Assembly: GCA_017163975.1 (NCBI GenBank)
Contig: JAFFSR010000220.1
Span: 19,114,001 to 19,178,000 of the forward strand
Source of the DNA: Anastatus disparis
Lineage: Eukaryota > Arthropoda > Insecta > Hymenoptera > Eupelmidae
Direction of reading: 5' to 3'
Length of the DNA stretch: 64,000 bases
How positions within the stretch are numbered: the first letter of the stretch is position 1; every line of letters starts with the position of its first letter. Position numbers and translations under genes: made by a program. Of this stretch, positions 41,649 through 53,825 are shown piece by piece. A model generated the notes under the pieces. The model did no database searches and was not told the origin of the DNA. It saw nothing but the letters and a program-made list of their open reading frames with translations.

Positions 41649-43490
41649 TCAACAGAAAAGTAGAAATGTCCCAATAAAATATTTATTATTGAGAAATTTT
41701 CTTTTTAATAGCTCATTTTTTTTAGTTTTTCTTTGTAACTATGATGAAAATTTGGATTACAACTTTAAGTTATTTTAAGTTTTAAAGAAATTTTGATAAA
41801 AGCTTTAAGCACTCACTTTTCAAGTATGAAAATTTATATATACTTTATATATCTTCAGCAAAAAGGATTATTAAATAAGTTATTAAGCAAAAAATTCATA
41901 ACTAAAAATATAATAAAACTAAAAATTTCTAAAGTTCTTTGACTATCTTGATTTTGATTATTCGAATTTTTTGTACTTTTTGTGTCAAATGAAATACATT
42001 CTTAATGTTTCAACTATTTTTAATTTATGACTAACCGAATTGACGTGAAACGTCCCATATGTATACATAAAAGTTAAAGAGTTTGTTGTGCACGATATCA
42101 ATTAAATCTCTGATTAGCGAATCCTCCGACTACTGGTACTTGCAAGAAGTCATCCTTTTCTTTCTCTCTCTCTTTCTCTCTTTCTTTCGCATGATGCGCA
42201 TGGCTCCTTTGAATCTTGAAAGCGATTGTGGTAAATGCAAGTAGCAACAGTAGTAGTAGTAGTAGTAGCAGCAGTAGCTTGTGCGCTTTAACTTGCATAA
42301 TGCAATTGCAATCTCTTACCCATTGGGGTGTTTGAATAAATTTTAGCCCCTTCTTCGCGTGTCCCTTTTTCATTTTACAAAGCTTCGCTTTAAGCTTCAT
42401 TAAGTCGTTCTGTTACAGAAAGTGGTCTATTTAAATAAATAAATTAGTCAAACTAAAAGGTAGAAAAAAAGACTGGAAGTACTTTTGTAAAGTTGGATAA
42501 AAAAACAGCGTTAAACGTACTAAATGTTATGTTAATTGCTGTAACTAATTCTTAAGTTACACGATGAAGTAAAAAAAAATTATTTTATAATTATTATTTT
42601 TTACTAAAGTAATAGTTACTTCAGTTGAAAAATCATTCGATTTCAAATTTCAAATTAAACAATTATTCAGCTTTGTAATTCAAACGCATTCAAAATAAAA
42701 TAATCATTTATTTACAAAATAAATATATTTTGCAATTAATTTTGCAACAACTTTAATTACTTTAACGATTCATATAATCAGAGGAAAATTATAAAGTTTT
42801 TAATTTTATTTAGAGCTTCCACTGATACTCACTATCTCGTTCTTAATTATAATACTTTACGATAATAATTGCAGGTGAGGAATAAATTAAACTTCATTCG
42901 CGCTATCTTTTTCTACATTTTAAGTTATTTTATTATTAATTCAATATACAACATTGAAATAATTATAAATTTGCCAATAATGTAATACATAAAACTAATG
43001 GATTTAAAATAAATAAGTCTCGGTGAATTTTTCTTCAAACTTTTATTTTCATCCTTAATTTCCACCTGTACAAACCGTAACAAGTCGCGTATATATATGT
43101 ATATATAAGTTAAGCTGCGTGACGAGCAAATACTTATGATTCCAAAACGAAAAGGAAAGAAAGAAAAAAATAAATGAATTAGTAATTTAGAGCGCATCCC
43201 GTAGTGTACTTGAAACACTTGAAACGAAAGAGAGACACGCGAAATTATTACGCAATAAAAGGACTCTCCCTCTCTCTCTCTTTCTCCTTTTTTATTCTCG
43301 AGCTCACTGTATGTGCCAAGTCGAAAAACCGGTGGTACTTCGTATGAGCATTTTATACAGTCGGGAAAGAATATATATGTACCTTCGTAAATGCAAGGTG
43401 CATCTTGCATTCGTATATATATGTTTATGTCCTCGTAGGCCGTATTCGTGTCAGTATGTAAAGAGCATGCTAAATTTGTATTGGCATCCC
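41649..43490. other. Noncoding stretch between SINE copy and palindrome cluster
   Basis: A core at about 42.04-42.42 kb carries CT tracts and the AGT repeat. A second core begins near 43.03 kb and runs into the palindrome cluster. The minus-strand frames 42098-42400 and 42925-43410 are repeat-driven or low-complexity and are not supported as genes. Confidence 0.5.
42249..42277. repeat. (AGT)n trinucleotide repeat with AGC variants
   Basis: agtagtagt units with agcagc interruptions. Read on the minus strand it gives a run of about 13 Leu inside a chance ORF. A similar TAC/TGC repeat is at 56080-56114. Confidence 0.9.
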
Positions 43491-43538
43491 ATATGTCTCA
43501 GACGCGCTCCACGACTTATTGCAAGAATTATATGTCTT

Positions 43539-43571
43539 CCTGAGACATATTGAGACTCAATATGTCTCAGG
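43539..43571. repeat. Perfect 33-bp palindrome with a 1-nt centre
   Basis: The 16-base arm cctgagacatattgag (43539-43554) and its exact complement (43556-43571) flank a single A. The unit atgtctcag also occurs just upstream near 43493-43503, so the motif is present three times in 80 bp. No coding frame is involved. It could be a protein-binding palindrome or a foldback remnant. Confidence 0.8.
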
Positions 43572-43607
43572 AGAAATCAATATGGCATCACCGATCCTAC
43601 TATGTTT

Positions 43608-43641
43608 CGTTCAATATGTCAAAGAGCAATCATATTGAACG
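43608..43641. repeat. 11-bp inverted repeat, cgttcaatatg
   Basis: cgttcaatatg (43608-43618) and catattgaacg (43631-43641) are exact inverted copies with a 12-nt loop. Pairing extends further through cctac (43596-43600) and gtagg (43641-43645) if a 7-nt bulge is allowed. It lies 37 bp from the 33-bp palindrome and shares the caatatg core with it. Confidence 0.65.
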
Positions 43642-43830
43642 TAGGTTAGTGAAAAAAAAATGACTCGCGCTTCGACAGCAGCTATACTCATTACAAAATG
43701 TCAATCTAAGAAACAAAAGAAAAAATCAATAGAACTAAAATTTAATTTTAAAAGTATTGAAAAAAAGATTAATATTTTGAACTAATAAGTTATATTTTCT
43801 CATACGGCCTACTTCGGACATAAAATCATC

Positions 43831-43996
43831 TATGTCCTTTGGCCGTTTATTCAGGTGGAATCTGAATCTCGAACAATGTTTGCCGCTTGAGCAGAAATCT
43901 ACCTCGGGCGCGCTTCGCGCGCCCTCGGCAATTTCAGCTCAAGCGACAAACATTGTCCTCGATTCATATTCCACCTGAATACGGCCAAAGGACATA
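43831..43996. mobile_element. GC-rich perfect-centre foldback, arms about 80 bp
   Basis: The left arm 43831-43913 pairs with 43917-43996 around a 3-nt loop (ttc). The arms share tatgtcctttggccg, tattcaggtggaat, acaatgtttg and cgcttgagc, and the centre is gggcgcgc/gcgcgccc (43906-43924). The few differences are small bulges and substitutions. It is much more GC-rich than its surroundings. A near-loopless hairpin of this length is typical of foldback elements or MITEs. It could also extrude as a cruciform or be transcribed into a hairpin RNA. Left of it, gacata/tatgtc (43818-43836) repeats the outer end. Confidence 0.75.
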
Positions 43997-44378
43997 TATA
44001 ACTAATACGCCTTGCATCGAGTTCAAAAAGTCGCGTGCAACAGATTTATAGAAGCACGCTGGTGCGCATTGATTTCTCTTTTTTTTCTTCTCCGTTGCTG
44101 CTTTATTTTTATTTTCTTCGAACTTGTTGTAGCGGATAATATGTATGAGCATGTGCAACCTTTTAATGAATCGATATTAAAATTTTATTTAATCAACTTT
44201 TTTTTACTCTTCATTATGTGTTTATTTTTACACGTATATACTTTTGTTTTTGTTTCGAGGAACATTATTTGACAAATGATTATTGTCTTTTCAATTATTA
44301 ATTTAAGAATTAATACTATGTTTATTATATTAGAAATGTCATATAAAAATTTGTAAAAATTGTGACCTATCATTTTAC

Positions 44379-44882
44379 TTAAGATGGCTCCAGCGATTTT
44401 TGATAAAAAATAGGATGTTTAGTAAAAAAATACTATGAAAAGTAGAAGTCATTACGATTTCAAAGCAATTTTGAAAATATAAGGTCAACACCCAAATTTG
44501 AGAGAAAAAAATTATTGAAATTTAGAAATTTAACACGTGACGAAAAAAATAGCATTTATGCTTATAACTCATATTTTTTTATGAACCAAACATGAAATTG
44601 TAGATTTTTTTATTACAAATTTAAATAAATTAAGAATACGTCATGTCATCAGTGAAATAAAAAAGATATTTGAAAAATTGATGAAAATTGATATGATTAC
44701 AACACTGTCGGGCGTGAATTGCCAATAATTGTTGTCAACTAATAAAATTTAATACAAATTATAAATATAGGAATTGATTAAAAACATTTTTTTTAAATTT
44801 AACTAAAAGAAAAAAAAATTTATTTTGTCCTTTTTGTCGGGGCCTCAGCTTGATACGGCACCAGACGCTGGGGCCACCTTAA
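44379..44882. mobile_element. TTAA-flanked inverted-repeat element, 504 bp
   Basis: TTAA at 44379-44382 and 44879-44882 flank the terminal repeats gatggctccagcg (44383-44395) and cgctggggccacc (44866-44878), 11 of 13 matching in inverted orientation. The right end is unusually GC-rich for this window (44838-44878) and contains a sub-terminal partial palindrome, ggcctcagc with gctggggcc. The interior is AT-rich with no coding frame. The size and structure fit a non-autonomous DNA transposon; the mobilising transposase is not in the window. Confidence 0.65.
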
Positions 44883-47800
44883 AATATTTCAATTTTTAGT
44901 ACGTTATTCCTTGAATAAAAATCGGTTTGGAATAATAAAAAATTCTATATATATTACAAAAATATATATTTGATATGTCAAGATCGCGACGATTACCGAT
45001 GCTTCAAGAACACTCTTTTATATTCAAATGACGAGTTTTTTTTAACAAAATTGTGCGAACAGAACTTTTTTGTGAATACGTAAAGTGATTCCAAAAATCC
45101 AAACATTTGTTCAAAAAACGAAGAATTTAACCTTCAACAAAGCAACTAATATTTCTCGTCACATTTTCGCCGCAGTGACTAAAATCATTAATTCAAATTC
45201 TCGTATAAGCAGACGCACACCCTTTCAACCATATATATACCTTCGCTTACTTTACATAGTGATTTAAGCTTTGCGTATCCGAAAAAAAAGTCTTCCAAGT
45301 TATTTATGCACTTTGCCTTAGATTCGCATTCCGTATTCGAAAGCAAGCTGATATCTTTCTTTCTTTTAGTTTCAAAGCCTGAAAAATGGATCTTGTGCAG
45401 TAAAAAAAAACACAAAAGAATAAAAAAAGAGAGAGAGACGAGTCAAAAGAAACGTGCCTTTGCTAAGAAACTAACAGGAATCGACTATTTCATTCGGTTT
45501 GATGTATAGCAACTAAAAGTGCGTATGTATATAGGTACGTTAATGTACGTACGTAGAAAAGTGACCTGAAAGAGAACAACTTCGTAAATACGCGACCGAT
45601 TTATAAGCATATAAACTATATAAACCTACGCGCTACAAAACAGTAATAAGATGGATATAATACCAGAATGGAGTATATATACGTATGTATAAGTTAAACT
45701 TTCGCAAAAGATAAGTGCGTATATAACATACCAGAATGGCGAGTTTTGATGGCAAGCTGTAGAAAGAATAAAACTAAAATGTAAAAAAAAAACAAACTAA
45801 AATGTAAAGGAAAAAAAAAGAAACGAAGAAAAAGTTTTCATTCAGTAGTAAAGGCACGTATTAGACAGGCGCAAAAGACTAGTGGAATGCAGTGTTCCAG
45901 GCATAAAGGAGAGAGAGAGAGAAAGAGAAAAATTTTTGCTCTCTCTCTCGCTCACTCCTCGAAAATGAGCACGCTCGTTTGCTGATGAATAGTCATTGTC
46001 GTACCTTGATAAATATTCTGCTCAAGAGAATGTTAAATAATGTTTTTTGTCTGTCTAGTCTTTTCTATATGTGACGGTTAAAGGTTTTCTATACACTATA
46101 TTCTATGACTGAAGTACTTCATTATAGAAAAGAAATAGTCCGGGCATATATACGTATATATATATTTTTTTATAGTACTTGAATTTGTTAAATTTCGTGA
46201 CAGGTGAATAATGACGATAATTTGTAATTTTTTGTATTTGATTATCCATTCAGAATGTATTGACAACTAATAAATCTTTTAATTTTAAAGCCTTTTTTTA
46301 TAAATTATCGTTAATATACTATTGTTGAATTCCTCATTGTATGTGAAATAAAAGATTACTAAATGAAACTGTCAGTGGGCTTAGGCGTTGAATTGATTGA
46401 TATTAAAAATCGATCTTTCGAACTAAATAACATATATAAATTTCATACCTCGTAGGTTTGTTTAGGAATAAATTATATTGAAAAATTTATGTTTACTATA
46501 TTGAATTTGAGAATTTTTCTGTTTTTTTAAAATTGTCCATACTGATTGGTACTTTCACATTTCATTTTATATCTTTTTAGGAATAATATAAAGTTTTCAT
46601 AAACAATGAGAGCGAGAGATTCCGATTGATTTTTAAGCGTCTCTAAATCTTTTTAAAACAGATGTACATTTGATTAAAAGATTTCATAAATATTTATTAG
46701 TTCTCTTCGAATAATATAAATCCTTAGAATTTCTAAACCTCAAAAAAAATTCAATATTCTTCTCATTTGAATCAAACACACGAATCATTACATAATGACA
46801 ATCCAACAATCATTTGCAATTAAAAAGAAAAAGGATCCTTCGTGTACAATCAATCTCAGCTCGTATTGTACAAATGACACATTAATAACCGCCAGCAGAT
46901 AGTTCAACCTTACCTTCGTCTATAAACTTTAATTAGCCATCGTACAGTCGCTCCCATAATCCTTGCGTTGATTCGAAACTTAATATCTCTTCGATAATTA
47001 TGTTATCAAGCATAACGAGCGAAAGGCGCGGACCTATCATAAGAAGAAAAAAAGTAACATTCTATAACGTGGAAACTTCCAATATAGAAATATCTCTCCC
47101 TTTTATTCTTAACATTAGCGTGGTGTACAATTTAATTGTATATTTGTAGCTTCTCTAATTCACATTCAATCGTGATCATTAAAAAAGAAGCAAGTATAGT
47201 TAGCGAATGCCGAAAGTACTTATTTGTATGTATGGATGTATGGGTTGTACGGAGATTTCGAGTTTGTATAGAGGGAATACCAGTACGCGCACGTTTTCTC
47301 TGTTTATAGCGGTAACTTTTAGTCTCTACACGAATTAATAGTATACGCGGATTTTAGCTATTCGGCTTATGCAGAGGAGAGCTGAATTTTCTTAATTCTT
47401 TTTTTTTTTTTTTTCTAATCAAGATAATGCAGTTGGGATTTTTTTTCTCGAAGAGCCAGTTTAGGTCTGTGGTATATGCTTGCGGAGATGCCGTTTTGTT
47501 AGGGAATTCAATGGAACGGTTCATTCGCTGTTTTGTATTTACTAATTTTACAACAGATTTGCGCTATTTTAAGTATCTCGCTTATTTTGTGTAATAATAA
47601 GGATAATTGGTAAATGTTGATTAATGTGATTGATGATTATTGAATTAATTAAGCTTTAATCTTTCGATACGCGTGATTAAAGTTGAATTAAATATTTAGC
47701 ATTGAAAATTATTTATATTTGAACGAAAATTAAAGTTTCAATGAGCATTAAATTCTACATTTCCGACGTAAACAGGAAATCGGTAAATGTAATTTTGATG

Positions 47801-50800
47801 AAATTGTAATTAAATTTGATAGGAAAACATGAAAAGCTTATTCACGTCTATATTCGTCTTGACAGATCTAAACTTATTCTTAACTTGATGTATTTATATA
47901 GATTTAATATGCCGTGCGTCGTATTTATTTGATATATTTTTGAGATAGGAAAATAATTTTTTTTTCCGGAAATTTCTGTTTTTCAATTTGTAGATAGTAG
48001 ACTATATATAAATTGTTTACTTATTAATTCTTTGAATAAGAAAGCATGTAAAATTTATCACTATCGAAGATTAGTTTTACAGTTTCAAGGTTATAGCAAT
48101 TTATTAAAATAACGTTTCTCTGTATCCAAACAACGATGATAGATAGAATTGACGTTATAATGTAAGAAAGCAGAAATAGATTTTTAAAAATAGAAAACTC
48201 GATAAAAAAATATTTAATTATTATATTTCATTGAGAAAAAGAAAATCATTTTCGATCAAAGTCTCATTTATTCCCAAAATATCATCTCTGAACGTGCACA
48301 GTCACACGTGTGTATTTGCTCAAACGATTTCTAAAAATAGCATATTTTAATTAATTATTACTTGAAGCATTCTTGTATGAAAAAACAATTATGATTTCAT
48401 AAAAATATCTAAACAATCATTCATTTTTAGTCAATTAATTATTAGATTTTCAAATTTGCTTCTAAAATAAAAAGTAGCATTAATTATATAATTAATCTGT
48501 AGATGAAAACTTTTTTTCAATGCATTCAAATATTTACAATTTAATAATCAATCAAATCAAAAGAAACCTTAATTTAATTAAGTTTCAACTCGAATCAATA
48601 ACCAGTCGTCATTGTACTGTATTACTGATGATTCAATCAAACTCCATTAAAACAATAAAGACCAACATAATGTTTCGTTTTAATAAAAGCAAAAAAATCA
48701 AATCACCCCTCGTCACTCGAACAAAACAAACTACTAGTATTAAATGGCTTGTACACACAGACATCGTGTACTCGACACGTAAGTACACGATGTTGATCTC
48801 AGCCTCAATCTTATAAAACTCCCTTTCAAGGTATTAAAACTAGCCGATCAATCGATTCGCGCTTAGAATCCTTAAAGATTGTAAAAAAAAAGGAGGAGAA
48901 CTTCTTGCCAGCGCGCATGTTTTGCTTTTTAACACGATAGAAAGTTTCCTCTGGTGGTAAAGTGATTTTTTAAACGTAGAAAACAAGATTTTTCTTACGA
49001 GCGACCAGTAGCAATTAGTGACTTTTAGTATATATGTATAGAGGGATAAGTTCTTCATAAATCATTGAAATTCAATCGATGTTTTTAAAAGCGATTAGAA
49101 AGAAAACTTCCTGTTTTCAAATGGTTAATAGGCGTATGTGTGCACCTTGATTCCGATTCAATTCTGCAGATTTAATGTTATAAGGAAAACTTTTATGGTC
49201 AATGCTGCAGGATTTTTCTATACACTCAACAGTACCACCGGCATCGCTTTCTTTAACACTTGACTTTCTGATGATGTTTGTCACGCGATTATTCTTCTTT
49301 TTTATTTTGGTGTTTTGAGAAAAAGATTAAAGAGGGTTCGCGGACTTTTTAACTGGAAAATTTGCTTTTGTAAATAATGATCATGAGTGCGTTAAGCGAT
49401 TCTTGTGAAATTATTAAGATATTTCAAGGGATTTGCATTTAAAAGTATGAAAATATTGTCTCTTATTTTGTACTTCGTCGATGGCCATTAATTTTTCTTT
49501 TTTTATAAAAATAATGAATGTAGTTATATTCATCGAGATTAATTAGGATAAGAATATGAATAATTTCATACTTTGATTTACATTATTAAGTAAAAACGAA
49601 GTAAATGACATACATTTATTTTGATATTTTTAATGCGAAAAAGTACGAATATTACTATTTAGTAAATATTTATGTGAATTAATTTTTCAATTTATTTTTT
49701 CTAGATTTTTATGATTTATCAGAAAATTATAAGAGTATGGTAAATTTTGATGGATAAGAAAACGATAAATTTTATATTTGTATTTTATTAGCTAAAGATG
49801 AAGTAAATGATACTAGTTATTTCTTTTTTTTTTTAATGTAAAAGGATATGGATATTATTATTAAGTAAGGATATTAGACGCAAATAAACATTTTTATAAA
49901 TCCATCATTTATTTCGTTAGATTTTACGACGTTCAACGAAAATCTTCAATGAAACTGAATGTATTAAAATACTAGTAATCAAACATTCATTCTCTTATTT
50001 TTAATAAACTATATTTTAAAATCTAAATTATTTCTCTACTCATAGCTAAATAAGCACCTGAATTGATTGACATATTTCGCTTTCATTATGCAAACAGACG
50101 AAATTACATTTCCAAATGAAAATCCAAACTGTAAAATTAATGTTTGATCAAGAGAACAACTTCAACACGCAAAATGTTTTAAAAATATCGATTGCTTAAA
50201 AACTCCCCGTCAATTACCGTCTTTTTCTCATCTACAAAAAAAGGGAACTTAATACCTCGTTTATGTAAAATGAAAACTTCAGAAGTGTTGAAACTTAATT
50301 ATAATTAGCCAAAAAGTTAATTTTTGTACCTGTCATATCATCACGTTTTAGGATAGACGGTTATATCTTGTGGTAACAAAGTTTTCTATAGAATCGCGTT
50401 TCAGTAGACTTGATAGTGTATATATATAGAAATTCTCTTCTCCTCTCGTGTGTCAGATGCCTTCATCATCATTTGCTTTTGCGCAACAAACTGCTTTGGC
50501 TTCCACTAATTATTACGGCTCGATATTGATCGAGCTCATTATCATGTCTTCTGTGTAAGTCTTTTGTTTCTGTTTGTGTATCTACTCTCGGTTATACATA
50601 GAGTTGTCTATTGTAAAATAACTTTTTCGTAAAGCCCCCATGGTTACAAAAAATTTTTCTTCAAGTCTCGACAGGAACCACGATTGTTTAAAGAGTAATT
50701 TTGTGCTTGGTAAGTAAAACGTCGTGACTTTGGTAACAGAAGGAAGTTGATGATGGATTTTAAATTTGACTTTTTGATGGTGTATTGCGGTGGTTTTTAA

Positions 50801-53236
50801 GACTTAATAAATGGTAATGAGTTGTTTGATCTTTCACAATTTTCAAAATGATTGAAATATTAGATTTTCATTTTTTACTGTTTAGCATAAAGTTTATGCC
50901 AGTAAATAGAATTGTTTTTCGGAGGAAATTGAAAAATTTTTACTAAAATTTGAACGTTTAAAGAATAATGTAACCTTTCATGTCATGAATGAATGAAAAA
51001 TTTCTTTTTAAATTTGATCTGGAGTACTAAATTCTCGCTGTACTCATTTTTATAGAATAAAATTTTATGTACACTGAAGTTCTCGAAATTTACTAAACTA
51101 ATTTTCAATTTTAATAAAAAGATTAATACAATAGCCGATTCATAAACCTTCAATAGTTATCTATTATCAATTGTATTTACGATCATTATTTCAATTACAT
51201 CTATGGTCTTTTAAACTTCACAAAGCACAATGAGAATTAATTATCACGCTTATTTAATTTTACAAAATCAAATTAACATTGAACATCAAATAATACGATT
51301 AACATTGTTTTAAATGTATTAAAAAAATTCTATCATCTGTAAACAAATTTGAAACTAAAAAATTGCATGTCTAATAAGTTTGTTTTTAAATTGTCGAAAA
51401 TAAAGAAGTTTAAAGTTCGTTAATTATGATTGCTGATTATATGAATTGAACAGCAAACACGTCGGAATGAAATAAAAAAAAAAACGAGCCAACAAAAGTG
51501 TATACGAAGCTTTAAGACTCGCGCATATACTCTACGAAAGTTTGATTGACATGAACTTCTACCTTGACAAGCACGCATAATTGTATTAACATGGTAAAGT
51601 GTATATACGTATGTGTATACGCGTGTGTATGAACGTAAAACATCAAGCAATATGAGCTACCCCGAAGGAAAATTGTGTTTACGACGTATACAACGCGCTA
51701 GACGCATATTTTCCACCGGTGAATGCCATTAAAGAGGACTAAAAATTTTAATAGGTTGACGATGGAATGAGAGAGGAAAAGAATGGACATTTAATCTAAA
51801 ATTAGCGGCTCTTTAATACGATGAAATATTTTATAATTTCCTGTACGATATTTCATACCGGCTGTTATTCAAAGATTTTATGCTAATCGCAATGTTACAG
51901 TATGAAGTTTATTAATTAGTAAATTATTTAAGAATTTTTATCGACCCAAATTTTTATCCTATTAATTAATAAGATTACGAAACATATGATGCAAAAGTAC
52001 AAAATTGAAAAATGGAATTTTAGTTAACACGTATTTATTACGACTATTCGATTGTACCATAAAGTATATCTTTAACAATACAGTTTGAACTCATGTATTA
52101 ATTAAAAGCTACTACTATTAGATATGTTTTTTTCCGGTACTAAATACATATGTATAATCCAAGATTTTTACATTGTATCGACATTGTACATTAATTAATA
52201 TACCAATGAAAAAATATCTATCAAAATTTTAATTGAACGTATTAAAGTTTCCATTCTAGAAGCAAATAGTTTATATGTAATAGCAAGTTAAAACTTTCAA
52301 TAACAATATGGTTAACTTCTGTTACAAGAAAATTTTATTTTTTTAAATTTCAAGCAACTTCTTGCGCTTGCCTTAACGCGATTACTTCCGCTTCTATAAA
52401 CAAATAAAATTAAACTTGAAAATTCGAATATTCTCGGCAAGTATTCCAATGAAATTAAAAAGAGAAAGAAAAAATCTTGAAATTAAAAGATTTCATTCTA
52501 ATTAAAGTTGTAAACACTTTCGTTGTGTACATACGTGTACGTAGACAAAAAGAAATAAAGACTACATGCGCAAGTGAATATTATAAGTTAGTTATAGTAA
52601 TCTGGAGGCTAATTAGCGCTAGATGGTCTCTCAAGGATTCATACTGCTCGGTGTTAAATAAATGAAAATATGCATGAAAATAAAAAAAAATGGATATACA
52701 AAATAAATAGAAAGATGATAAATAAAAAAATGTAAATATATAAAATTTTGGTTTTCGTTTTGAACAAAGGCCTTTTTACATCATAAAGTACATTGCAATA
52801 TACGTATATCTTTCTAGTGTAAAAATGTCTTTGTTCAAAAGGAAACCAAAATTCTTTTTCTATTTTTCTTTCAATATGCGTCACTTTTATTTCTCTTTCA
52901 AGGTAGTCAGGATGAATAGAAGTACGAATCATATAAGGTCAGAATAATGAATTTGTGTTTGACGGGTGATTCTAATATTCTAACTTGTTCAGTGTACGTA
53001 ATGAGTATCCGAAGATGTAATTGAGTAAAATATTGTTAATTAAAAATTATTCACATATAAGATAACCAATTGTTACATTCTAGAGTAGATTAGTAAGCAA
53101 AACTTTTTAATTTTTTATCAAAATAAATTAAATTTCTCTCTAATTATATTATAAATACCATATATACCTTAAAAAGAACATGCATAACTCAATACAAATA
53201 ATTAGTGTAAGCCGTCAGTCCTAAATCTTGAAGAAA
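44883..53236. other. Noncoding stretch with cores near 45.6, 47.1, 48.9, 50.5 and 51.65 kb
   Basis: The 46.78-47.5 kb module is the cleanest in the window: A/C-rich at 46780-46915, core, then T17-type run at 47400-47416 and T/G-rich at 47340-47640. A hairpin of GA and CT tracts lies at 45908-45956. No gene recognised. Confidence 0.55.
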
Positions 53237-53331
53237 AAGTGCTACCAGAGTAAGTGCTTAAATAAAAATTGTCTTGTTAATAAGACATTAGACCCTGGCT
53301 AAGTGCTACTTAACATACCCCCTTAGCACTT
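53237..53331. repeat. Cluster of four AAGTGCT motifs, one inverted
   Basis: aagtgcta at 53237-53244, aagtgctta at 53252-53260, aagtgcta at 53301-53308 and the inverted tagcactt at 53324-53331. The last two form an 8-bp hairpin with a 15-nt loop. Four copies in 95 bp is more than expected for this composition. It may be a factor-binding cluster or a decayed small repeat. Confidence 0.4.
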
Positions 53332-53389
53332 CGAAATGTCGCATAAAAGTTTCACAAGATCTTGTATACTCTCGTATACGATAAAAAAA

Positions 53390-53391
<2 letters not shown>

Positions 53392-53431
<40 letters not shown>
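53392..53431. repeat. (AT)20 microsatellite
   Basis: An uninterrupted AT run. A second, longer (TA)n lies 340 bp further on. Confidence 0.95.
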
Positions 53432-53433
<2 letters not shown>

Positions 53434-53770
53434 AGAAATTAAACCAAAGAAAAGAAAGAATAAGAACCCCTAAAAAAGTCTTAATTTGAAAATAAAAATT
53501 CGATGATTTATAAATCTGATGTTTCATTTGATGTTTATGGATCCTTATGGCGTATATTCCCGTGCGCCCGCTTGTGTATATGCGAGCATAACAATCGTTA
53601 ACGGCCCAATGATATACGTCATTAAAGTCAATCGTTTCTCGTGCTCGTGCTTACCCGATTATATACATCATCTTCGCTTGTAAAAGAACAAAAAAAAGAA
53701 TATGAGAAATATAACTGTATATGAGAAAAAAAGAATAAAAGAATACAATCGTACAATCATTGTTACATAC

Positions 53771-53773
<3 letters not shown>

Positions 53774-53823
<50 letters not shown>
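53774..53823. repeat. (TA)25 microsatellite
   Basis: An uninterrupted TA run following gtg. Perfectly self-complementary and likely polymorphic in length. Confidence 0.95.

Positions 53824-53825
<2 letters not shown>

Noticed and set aside
42098..42400. ORF with a 13-Leu run, resembling a signal anchor
   Set aside because: The Leu run is the AGT/AGC microsatellite read on the minus strand, and the rest includes a GA-tract Glu/Arg repeat.
43801..44000. CRISPR-like array or bacterial palindromic element
   Set aside because: There is a single hairpin with no repeated unit-spacer structure, in clearly eukaryotic sequence.
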